A stretch of 64,000 nt of DNA from Lineus longissimus (lineage: Eukaryota; Nemertea; Pilidiophora; Heteronemertea; Lineidae). Below, in pieces: positions 11,601-23,600 of the stretch. Each line of letters opens with the position of its first letter. Position 1 is the first letter of the stretch. The notes beneath the pieces were generated by a model that saw only the letters and a list, made by a program, of their open reading frames with translations, was not told the origin of the DNA and searched no databases. A program made the position numbers and the translations under genes. The stretch covers positions 14,865,501 through 14,929,500 of the forward strand of contig NC_088323.1 in the NCBI RefSeq assembly GCF_910592395.1. The letters are read 5' to 3'.

Positions 11601-14600
11601 CCGAGTGGTTAACACTGCTGGCTACCACGCAAAAGGGCCCGGGTTCGATCGTGGGGAGAACCCAGAGCCTAGTGGTTAACACTGCTGGCTACCACCATAG
11701 GGCCCGGGTTCAATCGTGGGGAGAACCCAGAGCCGAGTGGTTAACACTGCTGGCTACCACCATAGGGCCCGGGTTCGATCGTGGGGAGAACCCAGAGCCT
11801 AGTGGTTAACACTGCTGGCTACCACGCAATAGGGCCCGGGTTCGATCGTGGGGAGAACCCAGAGCCTAGTGGTTAACACTGCTGGCTACCACCATAGGGC
11901 TCGGGTTCGATCGTGGGGAGAACCCAGAGCCTAGTGGTTAACACTGCTGGCTTCCACCATAGGGCCCGGGTTCGATCGTTGGGAGAACCCAGAGCCTAGT
12001 GGTTAACACTGCTGGCTACCACGCAAAAGGGCCCGGGTTCGATCGTGGGGAGAACCCAGAGCCTAGTGGTTAACACTGCTGGCTACCACCATAGGGCCCG
12101 GGTTCGATCGTGGGGAGAACCAAGGATTCTATTTCTGGATGAACCGACGTGGCTTTCAAGGGACTAAAATTTCTTGCTCTTTACTGTCCTTGCGAATGAG
12201 ACTTTAAACCATGGTTCCTTGTATCTGGTGTCCATGCCAGAACCAGTTAAAGACTCCACCAAGTAAGAAACATGAATAGCTTGCGTTGACTGAACCTCTC
12301 GCCGCAGTCGGATTCAATAGGCCGTTAAACCCAATTGGCGCATAACTGTAGTGGCATGCATAAACGCTCATCCCGCCTTGGAGGAGGAATACTCCCTGGA
12401 GAAAAGCACCTCCGAGTGTGGAGCAAATGCTGAAGAAGAAGAGGTACTGCTCTGAGTCCCACAGTTTCACAAAACTTTTGACGTTGTCGTGGTCATAGTC
12501 TCTTACCGTGCAACGACAGACCAACCAGGAAGGCATCATAATGCATATAGTGATTTTATTAAATCCAGAAGGCATGAGCCTCAGTTAAAAATACACAATA
12601 AAATTTCCATACAAAACATATGTTTTGTGATACTAATAGATGGCACTACCTGTTGGAGTCAATAAAGTATTGCTAAAAGAACTTAATGTTTCCACAACTG
12701 CTGAAAAAGGTTGGCATAATCCTCTGGTTGGATATGTAACCATCTCAAATAAACCAATGTTAGGCTACACCAATTATTATATCTGTGTAGCGGGCAGATT
12801 TGCCAAAAATCAATTGTACTTGTAGGTGGGAGGAATGAAAATAAAAATAACAACTTGGCCTGAATAAAATTAAAATAATAAAAGTTCTCTGTCATCAGAA
12901 TGACTATTAAGGGCGAGAAATATTCCAAATTTTTATAGTAAAAAAGGCAAAACCAATGTAGGAGGGCCCGCTATACAGATAAATAATTGGTGTGGCCTCA
13001 AATATGACATATAACACTTGTCGTTTCAAAAAATGTGCACACGTCGAACAAAATGACGAAAAAACCTTGTTACACATGAATTTGTCTGTCACATGCGGGT
13101 GATGAAAAACTGTAAACACTGTTTCAAATTATGAAAAACTACGTGAAAGTGAAACATTTCCTCTGCTGAGGGCATCATTGGCAAGCATGTCGGCGACAGA
13201 TTGCGCATAACCAATAGTTACCTGGTTGTTTTTGACATGACTGCCCGACAGTTCATCACGTGGGGGTGACCCTGAAAACATCTGAAATCATCCTAAAAAT
13301 GATGTTGTCGTTTATCATCGTCATTTTGTTTGTTGTGTGCGCTTGGTTTAACTGACAGCTAGGTCTCAAAACACACTGCTCCAACAAATATTGAATGCAA
13401 TATTATACAGACCAATTTTTTAATTTGAATTAATAAGAATATGACAACCTGATAATGAATTCAAGAAAAATGACATTGTCATAACTTCTGTATCAACAAC
13501 TGATTGATGAGAATTTACAACTCGCGGCTAAAACTGCAAAATATTCGCGCCAATTTAGTTTTGCAATTTGCGAACATTTCTTAGACATTCAAACTTTTCA
13601 TGAAAATATTTTGGGGGACTGCGCAACTAACTCTTGTTTTTCCACTCAAGAAATACATTTTCTTAATGTTTATTTCCACTTATCATTGGTATTTGCAAAT
13701 CTGCCACCAGCCCATATGTGTCTGCTGTAAAATAAGGAATAGCAATAAGCCTAGTCACAATTCTCTTTTTGTTATTGTTTCAGAGTAAAGTCGCACACCC
13801 CCACCTCTCTCCCATTGTTGACCTGACAAGTGCTGAAGGAATGCATGGGTTGGGAGAGAGAATCATTGCTGTTGAATCACTGTGAGTATTTTCAAAAAGA
13901 TTGGCCAAATATCCATAAACTTTGTTTCCAATTGAAAGTAGGGAGCTAGGGTTGCTGGGAGTATCAAGGCTAAGATTGTATCTGTTATATTACAACTTTT
14001 TCCAGGCTTTTACGAGTGTTCGAATCCTTTTTATCAAGCCATAGCCATTTTATTTTGCGGTTTTTGAAATTGCATCGCAAAGCGTTTAAAAAAACAGTAA
14101 TTTCAACTACATTTTCTTTTTTGGCCCAGATATTTCACAGTTATCTCTAAAACTAAAATACACTTGAACATTTCAGGGGTTACAGTATGTTGGTGATCCT
14201 GTGTTACTTTTTTTCAGCGTATTTTTGGCGGACCAATTCCAGTTCCTGCAGCCGCACCTCGAGGGGATGATTCCCCAGAACAAGAAGGCGTTCCTACAAC
14301 AGTTCTATTCGCAGACGGTCGGCGTCACGCCCGAACTCCGTCAACCGGTTTACACAGCCGTTGCAGCACGGTCGATTGATTACGATCAGCTAATTCAACT
14401 GATGGCGAGCGTCCGATGGGACATAAAGGACATCATGTCGCAACACAGTACATATGTCGATCAGGTTTTACGAGTGAGTTGATTCACCTGTGGAATCAGT
14501 AACAAGCTCTGCGAGGGTCTTCCACCTCGCAGAGGCAAGGCTAGCCACCTCACCGAGGAAGTCCACCCGTGCCATATTTATATTAGTTAACACTATAAGT

Positions 14601-17600
14601 GTTCAGTATTTTCAAAATTTTAAATTCTCAAATACAGTGGAACCTCCCTTAGCGGACACCTCTCTATTTAGAACAATCTCTCTATTAAGGAGACTTGTTT
14701 CGGTCCAAAATTGGTGGTTTCCCTTCAATTTGACCACTATAATGATGAAACCTCTCTATTAAGGACAGCAGTTCTCAGTCCTGAGGGTGTCCGTAATAGA
14801 GAGGTTCCAGCTTTTATCCATTCTCTCTATTTGTGTCAAGCACTTACTTCGCAAAAGCAGGTCACATTTGAATGTGTGAACTTTCGTTGGGCTGGTGATA
14901 ATGTTCCCCAATTAGTTTTGCTTAATTTTTGTTCCTTATTCCAGGATTTCCACATTTTTGCCATGAAGTTGGACAACTTGTCGAAAAGGGTACCGATGCC
15001 CTTCGTTGTTTCATGCTGTCTCTGGGAGCTGTGTATCACGCTCGCGAATACCACCTTTGTTGAAGGGTAAGTTATCAAGTGGAGAATATTCAGGCCTTTC
15101 AGTTATATTGAGTTCACAGTATGTGGTAACTACGAATAGAAAATCTGATTGAAATAACTGTTACAAGCTTACATAAACAAATTAAATGCCAAAGTGTGTC
15201 ATTTTACTTTAGCGCGCCACAACAATATTGGGCAAACATTTCCAGCTTTATTGTAACTTCACAACTGCAGAGATTAACCCTTTCGCTGTGGAAGTTTCTT
15301 TTGACCGGCGCTGCCATGTGCTGACAGTTGATACCAATAATGAACAGTGGAGCTTACTTTTAGCGAACAGTCAAAACTATTCAAAATTTTTCGCCATCTG
15401 TACTATTAGGATGAAACTAATCCTCCTCAAATGCGTTGGGAGAGAAAGTGCTGGTGAATTGATATTTTGGTAGGGCATGACGTGCTATGCCTGTCACCTG
15501 ACTAATATAAGACCAAGTGTCATGACATGCTGTGCTTGCATCCACGGCAAAAGTAGAGTTCAGCCCTCTTTAAAAAATAAACTTGCAACACTGCACCAAA
15601 AACAAAAAGAATCTGGAACCGGAACTTAAACTTAACGTCACAGAAAGCACAGTAAAACAAACAGTTTTCTGTTGCACAACTCAAGTTTAAAATAAATGAC
15701 TTAACTACCGCTCATGACAACAAAACTTAGAAATAATACAGGAAGCGTTACGAATATAAACAGTCATTTTGCAAATACATTACATAGAATTCATGAAATA
15801 CACAAGCGCAATACAAAAAATACCGAGTCAGACAGCACATTCTTATCAAACTAGCACCTCCAGCTTCGAAAAAATTTAAAGCTCAACTCGCCTGCGGAAA
15901 ATCGTGACATTTTTGGAGGTGTATTTTTTCTGGAGATTTTAGTGATGCTTAGACAAACGCTGACTTGAAGGCGCAAAACTTTCAACTATAATTCGATCAT
16001 TACAGGCTCACGTTGTTTGTTTTCTTTATTGGTTATTTCCATGAAATCGACACACGCCGCCTGAGAAAATTGGCCTTATTTAGCAGATTTGTGATGGTTG
16101 AAACAATACACATATCTCTCAGTATTCTCATATGACAAACTGAGGACACATAATTAACATGCAGCGTTTGGGAAAATTGATACACACACTAATTGCAAAC
16201 AGATGGATTGGTGTCACCTGGTGTTAGAAATAGGAAACAGATGCAGTTGGACAAATAGTAAATATAATTGAACAACAGAAACAACGTGATATTTAGTCTA
16301 TCACCAAGTGAAATGAGCTAATTTACCGACTTTTTGAAGCGTTTTACTACACCAAGTGGCCCATGCCTCCTCCCCAATGGCTGCATCTCCCAAGTGGCCC
16401 ATGCCTCCACTCAAATGGCTGAATCTCCCCAATGGCTGCATCTCCCAAGTGGCCCATGCCTCCACTCAAATGGCTGCATCCCCCCAATGGCTGCATCTCC
16501 CAAGTGGCCCTTGCCTCCACTCAAATGGCTGCATCCCCCCAATGGCTGCATCTCCCAAGTGGCCCATGCCTCCACTCAAATGACTGCATCCCCCCAATGG
16601 CTGAATCTCCCCAATGGCTGCATCTCCCAAGTGGCCCATGCCTCCACTCAAATGGCTGCATCCCCCCAATGGCTGCATCTCCCAGGTGGCCCATGCCTCC
16701 ACTCAAATGACTGCATCCCCCCAATGGCTGCATCTCCCAAGTGGCCTATGCCTCCACTCAAATGGCTGCATCTCCCCCAATGGCTGCATCTCCCAAGTGG
16801 CCTATGCCTCCTCCCCAATGGCTGCATCCCCCCAATGGCTGCATCTCCCAAGTGGCCTATGCCTCCACTCAAATGACTGCATCTCCCCAATGGCTGCATC
16901 TCCCAAGTGGCCTATGCCTCCTCCCCAATGGCTGCATCCCCCCAATGGCTGCATCTCCCAAGTGGCCCATGCCTCCACTCAAATGGCTGAATCTCCCAAG
17001 TGGCCCATGCCTCCACTCAAATGGCTGCATCTCCCAAGTGGCCCATGCCTCCACTCAAATGGCTGCATCCCCCCAATGGCTGTATCTCCCAAGTGGCCCA
17101 TGCCTCCTCCCCAATGACTGAATCTCCTAAATGGTTGCATCTCCCAAGTGGCCCATGCCTCCACTCAAATGGCTGCATCTCCCCAATGGCTGCATCTCCC
17201 AAGTGGCCCATGCCTCCACTCAAATGGCTGCATCTCCCCAATGGCTGCATCTCCCAAGTGGCCCATACCTCCACTCAAATGGCTGCATCTCCCCAATGGC
17301 TGCATCTCCCAAGTGGCCCATGCCTCCACTCAAATGGCTGCATCTCCCAAGTGGCCCATGCCTCCTCCCCAATGGCTGAATCTCCCAAATGGCTGCATCT
17401 CCCAAGGTCATGGTGTGAAATTTCTCAGTACACTTTTACATACAGAGTTTCTCTTACAGTAAATGAAACCCTTTCTTCTAGAGGCATGACATTTTCACAG
17501 ATGAATAAATGATACATAAGTGAAATGATTGGCAAAAAAAATCATCGTGTCATCGTAAATGAGTGGTCTTGTATTAAAATACATTGTGTTACATGTAGTT

Positions 17601-20600
17601 CAAGCATTGTACTAGGTCCAAGGTAGTGTACTGGGGACTGAAAAAACGTGACGTAGCCGAAAATCACCAACTGAGTGCTGACAAGATTTGTCCAACTTGT
17701 TACTTCACCTAGTGACTCTGCCTCCTCACTTCTCCAATGCCAGTGGCTCCACCGCGCAATTATTAGGACAATACTCAAAACATGCAGCATGTAACCATCA
17801 AAAACTAACCAACAACTTAATCCAGGATTTGGCTGACAGAGCTAGCATCAGGACAAATGTCCCCCCCCTCAAGATTGCATTTCCTGATATTTGGGGCCAT
17901 TTTAAGAATGCTTGAGTTCTCGGAACTTCCTTCAACCTTACTGTCCTGGTTTATAGGCAGCGATAGAATTTCTAATGCTGTTGCGTCATTCGGATCCAAA
18001 TCCAGGCGACATGGTGGTTCGTCGAGGTTTGCATTCACATCTCCTGGTGGCTCTTGGTTCAGTTCCTCCTTGTAAAGTCCACCAACAAAGGCCTTCATGT
18101 GTGCTGCCACCTTGTGAGATTTAGCTGCATTAATGTTAACCCCTTGTAGCAGGTTGACCTTGGGCATCCAGAATATTGGGATGGATCCACGTGAGAGATA
18201 GTACTCCAGATGTGAGTACAGTATGTAGGCCATCTCGACCAGGGGGAGGGGGGGCTCATGGTGTAGGAAGTCTTTCACGTTGTGCATAAAGACAGTTTTC
18301 AGAAGATAACTTGTGAGGAATTTGTCGACAAAATGTAACATGCGGTCATCTTTCACGACAACTTGACAAACGACCGGATCCCTGAGACATTTTGCCAAGA
18401 TATAGGCATTCTTTACCCTGGCTGGTAAGTCCTTGATGTGCGCGACCTCGAGCTGAGAAAATGTGACACGGAAGAGTCTCTCACGTTCAGCTTCTTTGAA
18501 AGTCTTTCCGAATGAGCTCCCTTGGTGTGGAGGTCTTACAACCAACTGGTAGCCCTGTTTCTTGAGGTCATCATATCCCATCATCCAGGTTTTCTTAATG
18601 GCACCATCCGGCCAGTCATTTACTTGAAGCACGGGTACAACGTCTATCGACACCACCAGACTGCGCTGTTCGTCCGCCTTCCATCTCAATTGGATGACCG
18701 TGCTTGCACTGCCACCACCAGTAACAGCTGAAGGGATTGAAACGATCATGTCATCACTTGAATCAATGAAAGACCAAAAAAAAGAATGAGCCAACTTACT
18801 GCTATCAAAAATATCCCATCCGTCACACCTTCTGTAACCATGGCCAACTTCTGTAATCTTACTTGTGGGAATATAACCTTTGCACTTGACTGTGAAGTCA
18901 AATTCATCAGGGAATCCCACCTTGGTTAATTCGGCTGAACCTCCAGTGAGTGTCACAATCCATGAGAGTTTAGCAAGGATCGCCCTAATTTTGGTGTCAA
19001 TGGTTACGTTCAGCTCATTCAGTTTATCCTGATTAAGGCTCTGGACCGAACCCAAACCTGGGAATTTGATCAAACTGGAAGTGGAAATTCTTTTCCTCTC
19101 TTCTACTTCATGCGGTGAAAGGGCCATTCTGAAGATGTCCCAGTTAATGTCTTCACTAAAAGAAAGATTGTGGTGATCCCTCAAATCCTCTGCATGTTGG
19201 TTTAATCCAGCAATCAGGAGATACTTGTAAATATCAATAGATCCACTTTGAGATAAACATTGTGCAAGTTCGACATTGCTGATGAAAGACAATGTTGCAC
19301 CCAATGAGTGGAGCATTCGGACACATTCAAAATGACTATGTGAGATAGCTGTGGCTAAAGGAGACTGTCCATTTTGACCTACATAGTCTAAACCTGGTAT
19401 TTTGTTCATTTTCGCTAGAAAAATTAAAACCTCTTTCTGTCCATATCTCGCTGCCAGCAGTAACCATCTTTCAATGGTTTTCTTAAGGTCGGCTTCATCA
19501 GTGATATTTTTAAAAAAGTATTCAATGACATTAATCTGTCCGTGTATCACACAGTTGTCCCGAGAAGAAAATTCATCATTATCCTTACTCGCAATGTCTG
19601 CGCCATGTTCAATTAGAATCTGGACAATTTCTGTTTGACCTACTGTTGCCGCTTGGTTTAACGGAGATTTCCCCTTGTTATCTTTACTCTCTATATCAGC
19701 TCTCTGTTGGTGCAATGTCTCCATCGAGTTTTCACAATCTATAGTTGTGTGGAGTGGGCTGTGGCTGCTCAGAACACTTGCCTCGGTCATTTCACCTCTT
19801 TCTAAAAGAAGTTTCACAACACTCCCATGTCCATTATCTGATGCAGTCCAAAGGGGAGATTGCCCACTAACTGATTTACTCTCTATTTGTGCTCCTCTGT
19901 CTAGGAGGAGTTTCACAACCCTCCGATGTCCATTAAATGATGCAATCCAAAGGGGAGATTGCCCATCAACTGCTCCTCTGTCTAGGAGGAGTCTCACAAC
20001 AGTCTCATGTCCATTATCTGATGCAGTCCAAAGGGGAGAACGCCCACTAACTGATTTACTCTCTATTTGTGCTCCTCTGTCTAGGAGGAGTTTCACAACA
20101 CTCTCATGTCCATTCTGTGATGCAAGGAAAAGGGGAGAATACCCACCAACTGTTTTAATCTCAATCGGTGCACCAAATTTTAAGAAAAGTTTTGCAAAAA
20201 TGTGATGTCCTTTCCGTGATGCAGTAAGAAGGAACCGTTCCCGGCAGCAGCACAGTAATAGGACCAATGCCACGACCATAATCAAGGAAAAGACAAAAAT
20301 CCAGGTCAGAACGAGGTCACTATACGTCAACGCGAGCGGGACCATTGACGCGGGCGGGACCGCCGACGTGAGCGGGATCGTTGACGCGAGCGGGACCGTC
20401 GACGCGAGCATACCATCATCATCCATTGCATCAGTCACTGTTTTCTCCTTCACATCCATGACGACATCTCATTCGATGTCTGTAGCCCTCTTATCAAACA
20501 GGAATTAATTATCAGTGTCAGATAAGCCTTCTTTGGCTCGCGAGTTGTGTAATTCGGTGCCGGGTAAATGAAATATATATATATATCCTTCTGTGGTTAA

Positions 20601-23600
20601 AGTGGGCTTTACCAGGTCTTCCTTCACAATCTTGAACTTGAGGCCAGCTCAGCTCTGTAAATCAAATAATTACAAAACCTAACACATTTGTTTATTTATT
20701 TTTTTCAGGTATAGATTAGAGATTTAATCCATGCTTGCTTTTTTAAAAGATCAAACCGTCTTTTTCATCATTTTTTCGGTTGCTCGTTCAACAACATTCA
20801 TTGCAGGTCACTGCTACAAATATATATATCTCGATTGCAAAAACCCTTCATCAAATGGTATCATGGCCCAAGCCTTAGGAGATTATCAAATTTAGATAGG
20901 AAAAGGCATTGGTTAAAAAAATTAAAAAGAAGAAAATTTTTCATGCAGCAGCAGGCTGTTGTGCAGTGCTATACAGATGTCTTCTTCTGCATTCTGATTG
21001 TTTTAGATGCACACCAAACAGACATTGGCAACAGATTCGGCTGTCCTAGGGAGGTCTCCTTCCGAGCCCCACAGCTTTGTGATCAGGGTGGTGTCCTTTG
21101 GTCAGTATTTTGCTCTATTCAGCTGCCCTTTGTATGTAATGTGTCGATGTAATTAAGCTGGTTGAGGGGTCCCTGTGCTAAAGCCTATTTTAAGCCCATG
21201 TTTGACAGACCGGGCTCAACCTAATTGCGTCGACACAGTAAATGTGTGTTGAAAAGAGTTTGCAAAAATGCTAGAACTAGTTACAAGCGTCATTACCAAG
21301 AATGAGGGTTGTGGATTTTAGGGTTCGCATTATGGGGTTAAAGCAAGAACATAGCACTTGACTCTTACCTTTGTGTTCTTTAATGCATCTAGGATTCGTT
21401 CTTCTTAAGTTTATGCTGGCATCTATGTGAATTCGTGGGGGTAAATCTTGTTGACAATCATTTGCAGCCTCTATCAAGGTCAGATATGTGTTCCTTTGAC
21501 TTCGATTGACTCGCGTATTCTGCTTTTATTGATGAGTTATAACTGTTTGAAGAATATAAAACGTGGTGGTTAGCATGATGGTTTGTTTAAGGATAGGTAT
21601 TTCTGAGGTCGAGGTTTGTTCTTCTTCTGTTTCATAAGTAAACAATTTTTCGGAAGACCGGGTATATTTTGCAAGCCTCTCGCTGAACAAGCATGATTTT
21701 TGCCATGTTTGGAGAGCCACTTGCCGAACAGCACTGAAAATCAACCCAGTTTGGCAAGCCCCGCTTTAAATATCAATGAGTTCGGCTCTCCATTTAGGGC
21801 AAAAAAGGACTTTAGGACTTTAGGACTTTCGAACTTTCGAGGTCTTCCTACGTCTAAACATTTTGCAGATTTACGAGATGAGTTTGTAAATAAAATTCAA
21901 AAATATTGTGGCAGAGTTCGTATCACTGGATTGAGGTTAGTCCTTATGAATAAGGAGTACTTGTCAATCCCACAGCTGTCCACCAAAAATGTAGCGGTAA
22001 AAGGGCTTATAATATTTGTCACCGTATAAACTTCGCAACTCTGAACTCGAACCCAAAGACTAAACCAACTAAGATATATACATTATTTATTATCCACGTC
22101 CCTCTAACCTCATATCTACAACCAACACTAAAATATTACAAAAATAAGGCGCACAATAAAATATCAACAAGAGATCATATAAAAGAATCTTACCATGCTG
22201 TAAGGTCAAGGGTGAAGTCAATTAGAAATGCTCTGGCGCTTTTCAAGAGAAATATCTTGTTTAGCTACAGAGGGTAAAGGTTGGTTTTCTGGATCTGCCA
22301 GGACTTACTAAAAACATATGAACATCATCATTTATACCTAATTGCACACACCCCTAATGGGTAAATAGCCTAGCCCAAATATCAGGCTCTGAGCCAACTA
22401 GCACTCAGTAATTAAGGAAATAACCAATCAGTACACAGCAGCATCAATACAAGATTATCAGACAGGGCCAAGGGCAGGGGCCTAGTAACCAGCTGCTAAT
22501 CAGGAAGATCATGAAAGGGGTCAAACAGCTTAAAAGATAGAGATTATAAAACAATGGAAAGGGGCAATTAAGAAGGAAGGTGTTGAAACTTATAATGGTT
22601 AACGATCCTGGGTGTCTGGGTTCACCAGGGCTAGAGAGAAACACAGAAATAATAATTACAGATATAGTAAGCAATTCCTAATATTGTCACATTGATAAAT
22701 TACCTGTATGTATGAAATTCCAAATTAATTGGACCTGTAATATGACGGATATGATGAAGTCGTCATCCAAGTCGTAGGCAACCACCAAAACTTGGAATAC
22801 GACGTCATAATTTCCTCCTTATGCACAGGTCCGATCTGGAACTTTAAAATCCTTGTACAGTGGAACCTCCCTTAGTGGACACCTCTCTATTAAGGACAAC
22901 CTCTCTATTAAAGACACTAGTTTTGGTCCCAAGTTGGTTGTTACCATTCAATTTAACCTCTCTAATCAGGACACCTCTCTATGGACACATTCTGAACTGA
23001 CAAGGTAGTGCTGTCCTTAATAGAGAGGTGTCCTGATTAGAGAGGTCAAATTGAATTGAAACAGCCAATTCGGGACCAAAACTAGTGTCCTTAATAGAGA
23101 GGTTGTCTTTAATTTAGAGGTGTCTGCTAAGGGGGGTTCCTTTGTACAGAGTCAAGAATCTACACAGTACACATGCCATAGTTGAAAGGACAGATGGACA
23201 TCTGATGCCACAACAACTTGACCGAAAAGAGGCTGCGTTCAGACGTTCGCGATGAGGGCATATTGAAATGGCCTTATTATGTAAATGTTAAAACGTGTCA
23301 AATGAAACAGCCAAAATATACAAACCATGCAAATGCCCCACTCATTTAAATTTTCCAATTTCTTCAGATAGGCGAGCGCCAAAACATTTACAACAGAGGG
23401 GCGAACATTTGATGCTGTTAGACTTGGCGCTAGGGCGGATACCTGAAAGTTTGTAACAGATGGATGGGCGGTGATGCTGCGATGATTGCCCCAATGCAAA
23501 AATGGTGTCCTCTGAAAACCCATTCATTTGAATCATTCCTATTTACGACAGTAGAGTGGGGCGTATCCCTGAATGTGTATACAGCCCATTCATTCTTTTA

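Noticed and set aside
11599-12122. A cluster of functional tRNA genes
   Set aside because: A and B boxes are present but paired acceptor and anticodon stems cannot be drawn, and a SINE body follows directly.
12204-12575. 123-codon minus-strand ORF
   Set aside because: Overlaps a SINE body and matches no family I recognise; no splice or start support.
16334-17512. Long Pro/Trp-rich and Gly-rich ORFs on both strands
   Set aside because: They follow the minisatellite unit, overlap in several frames and have no start context or family resemblance.
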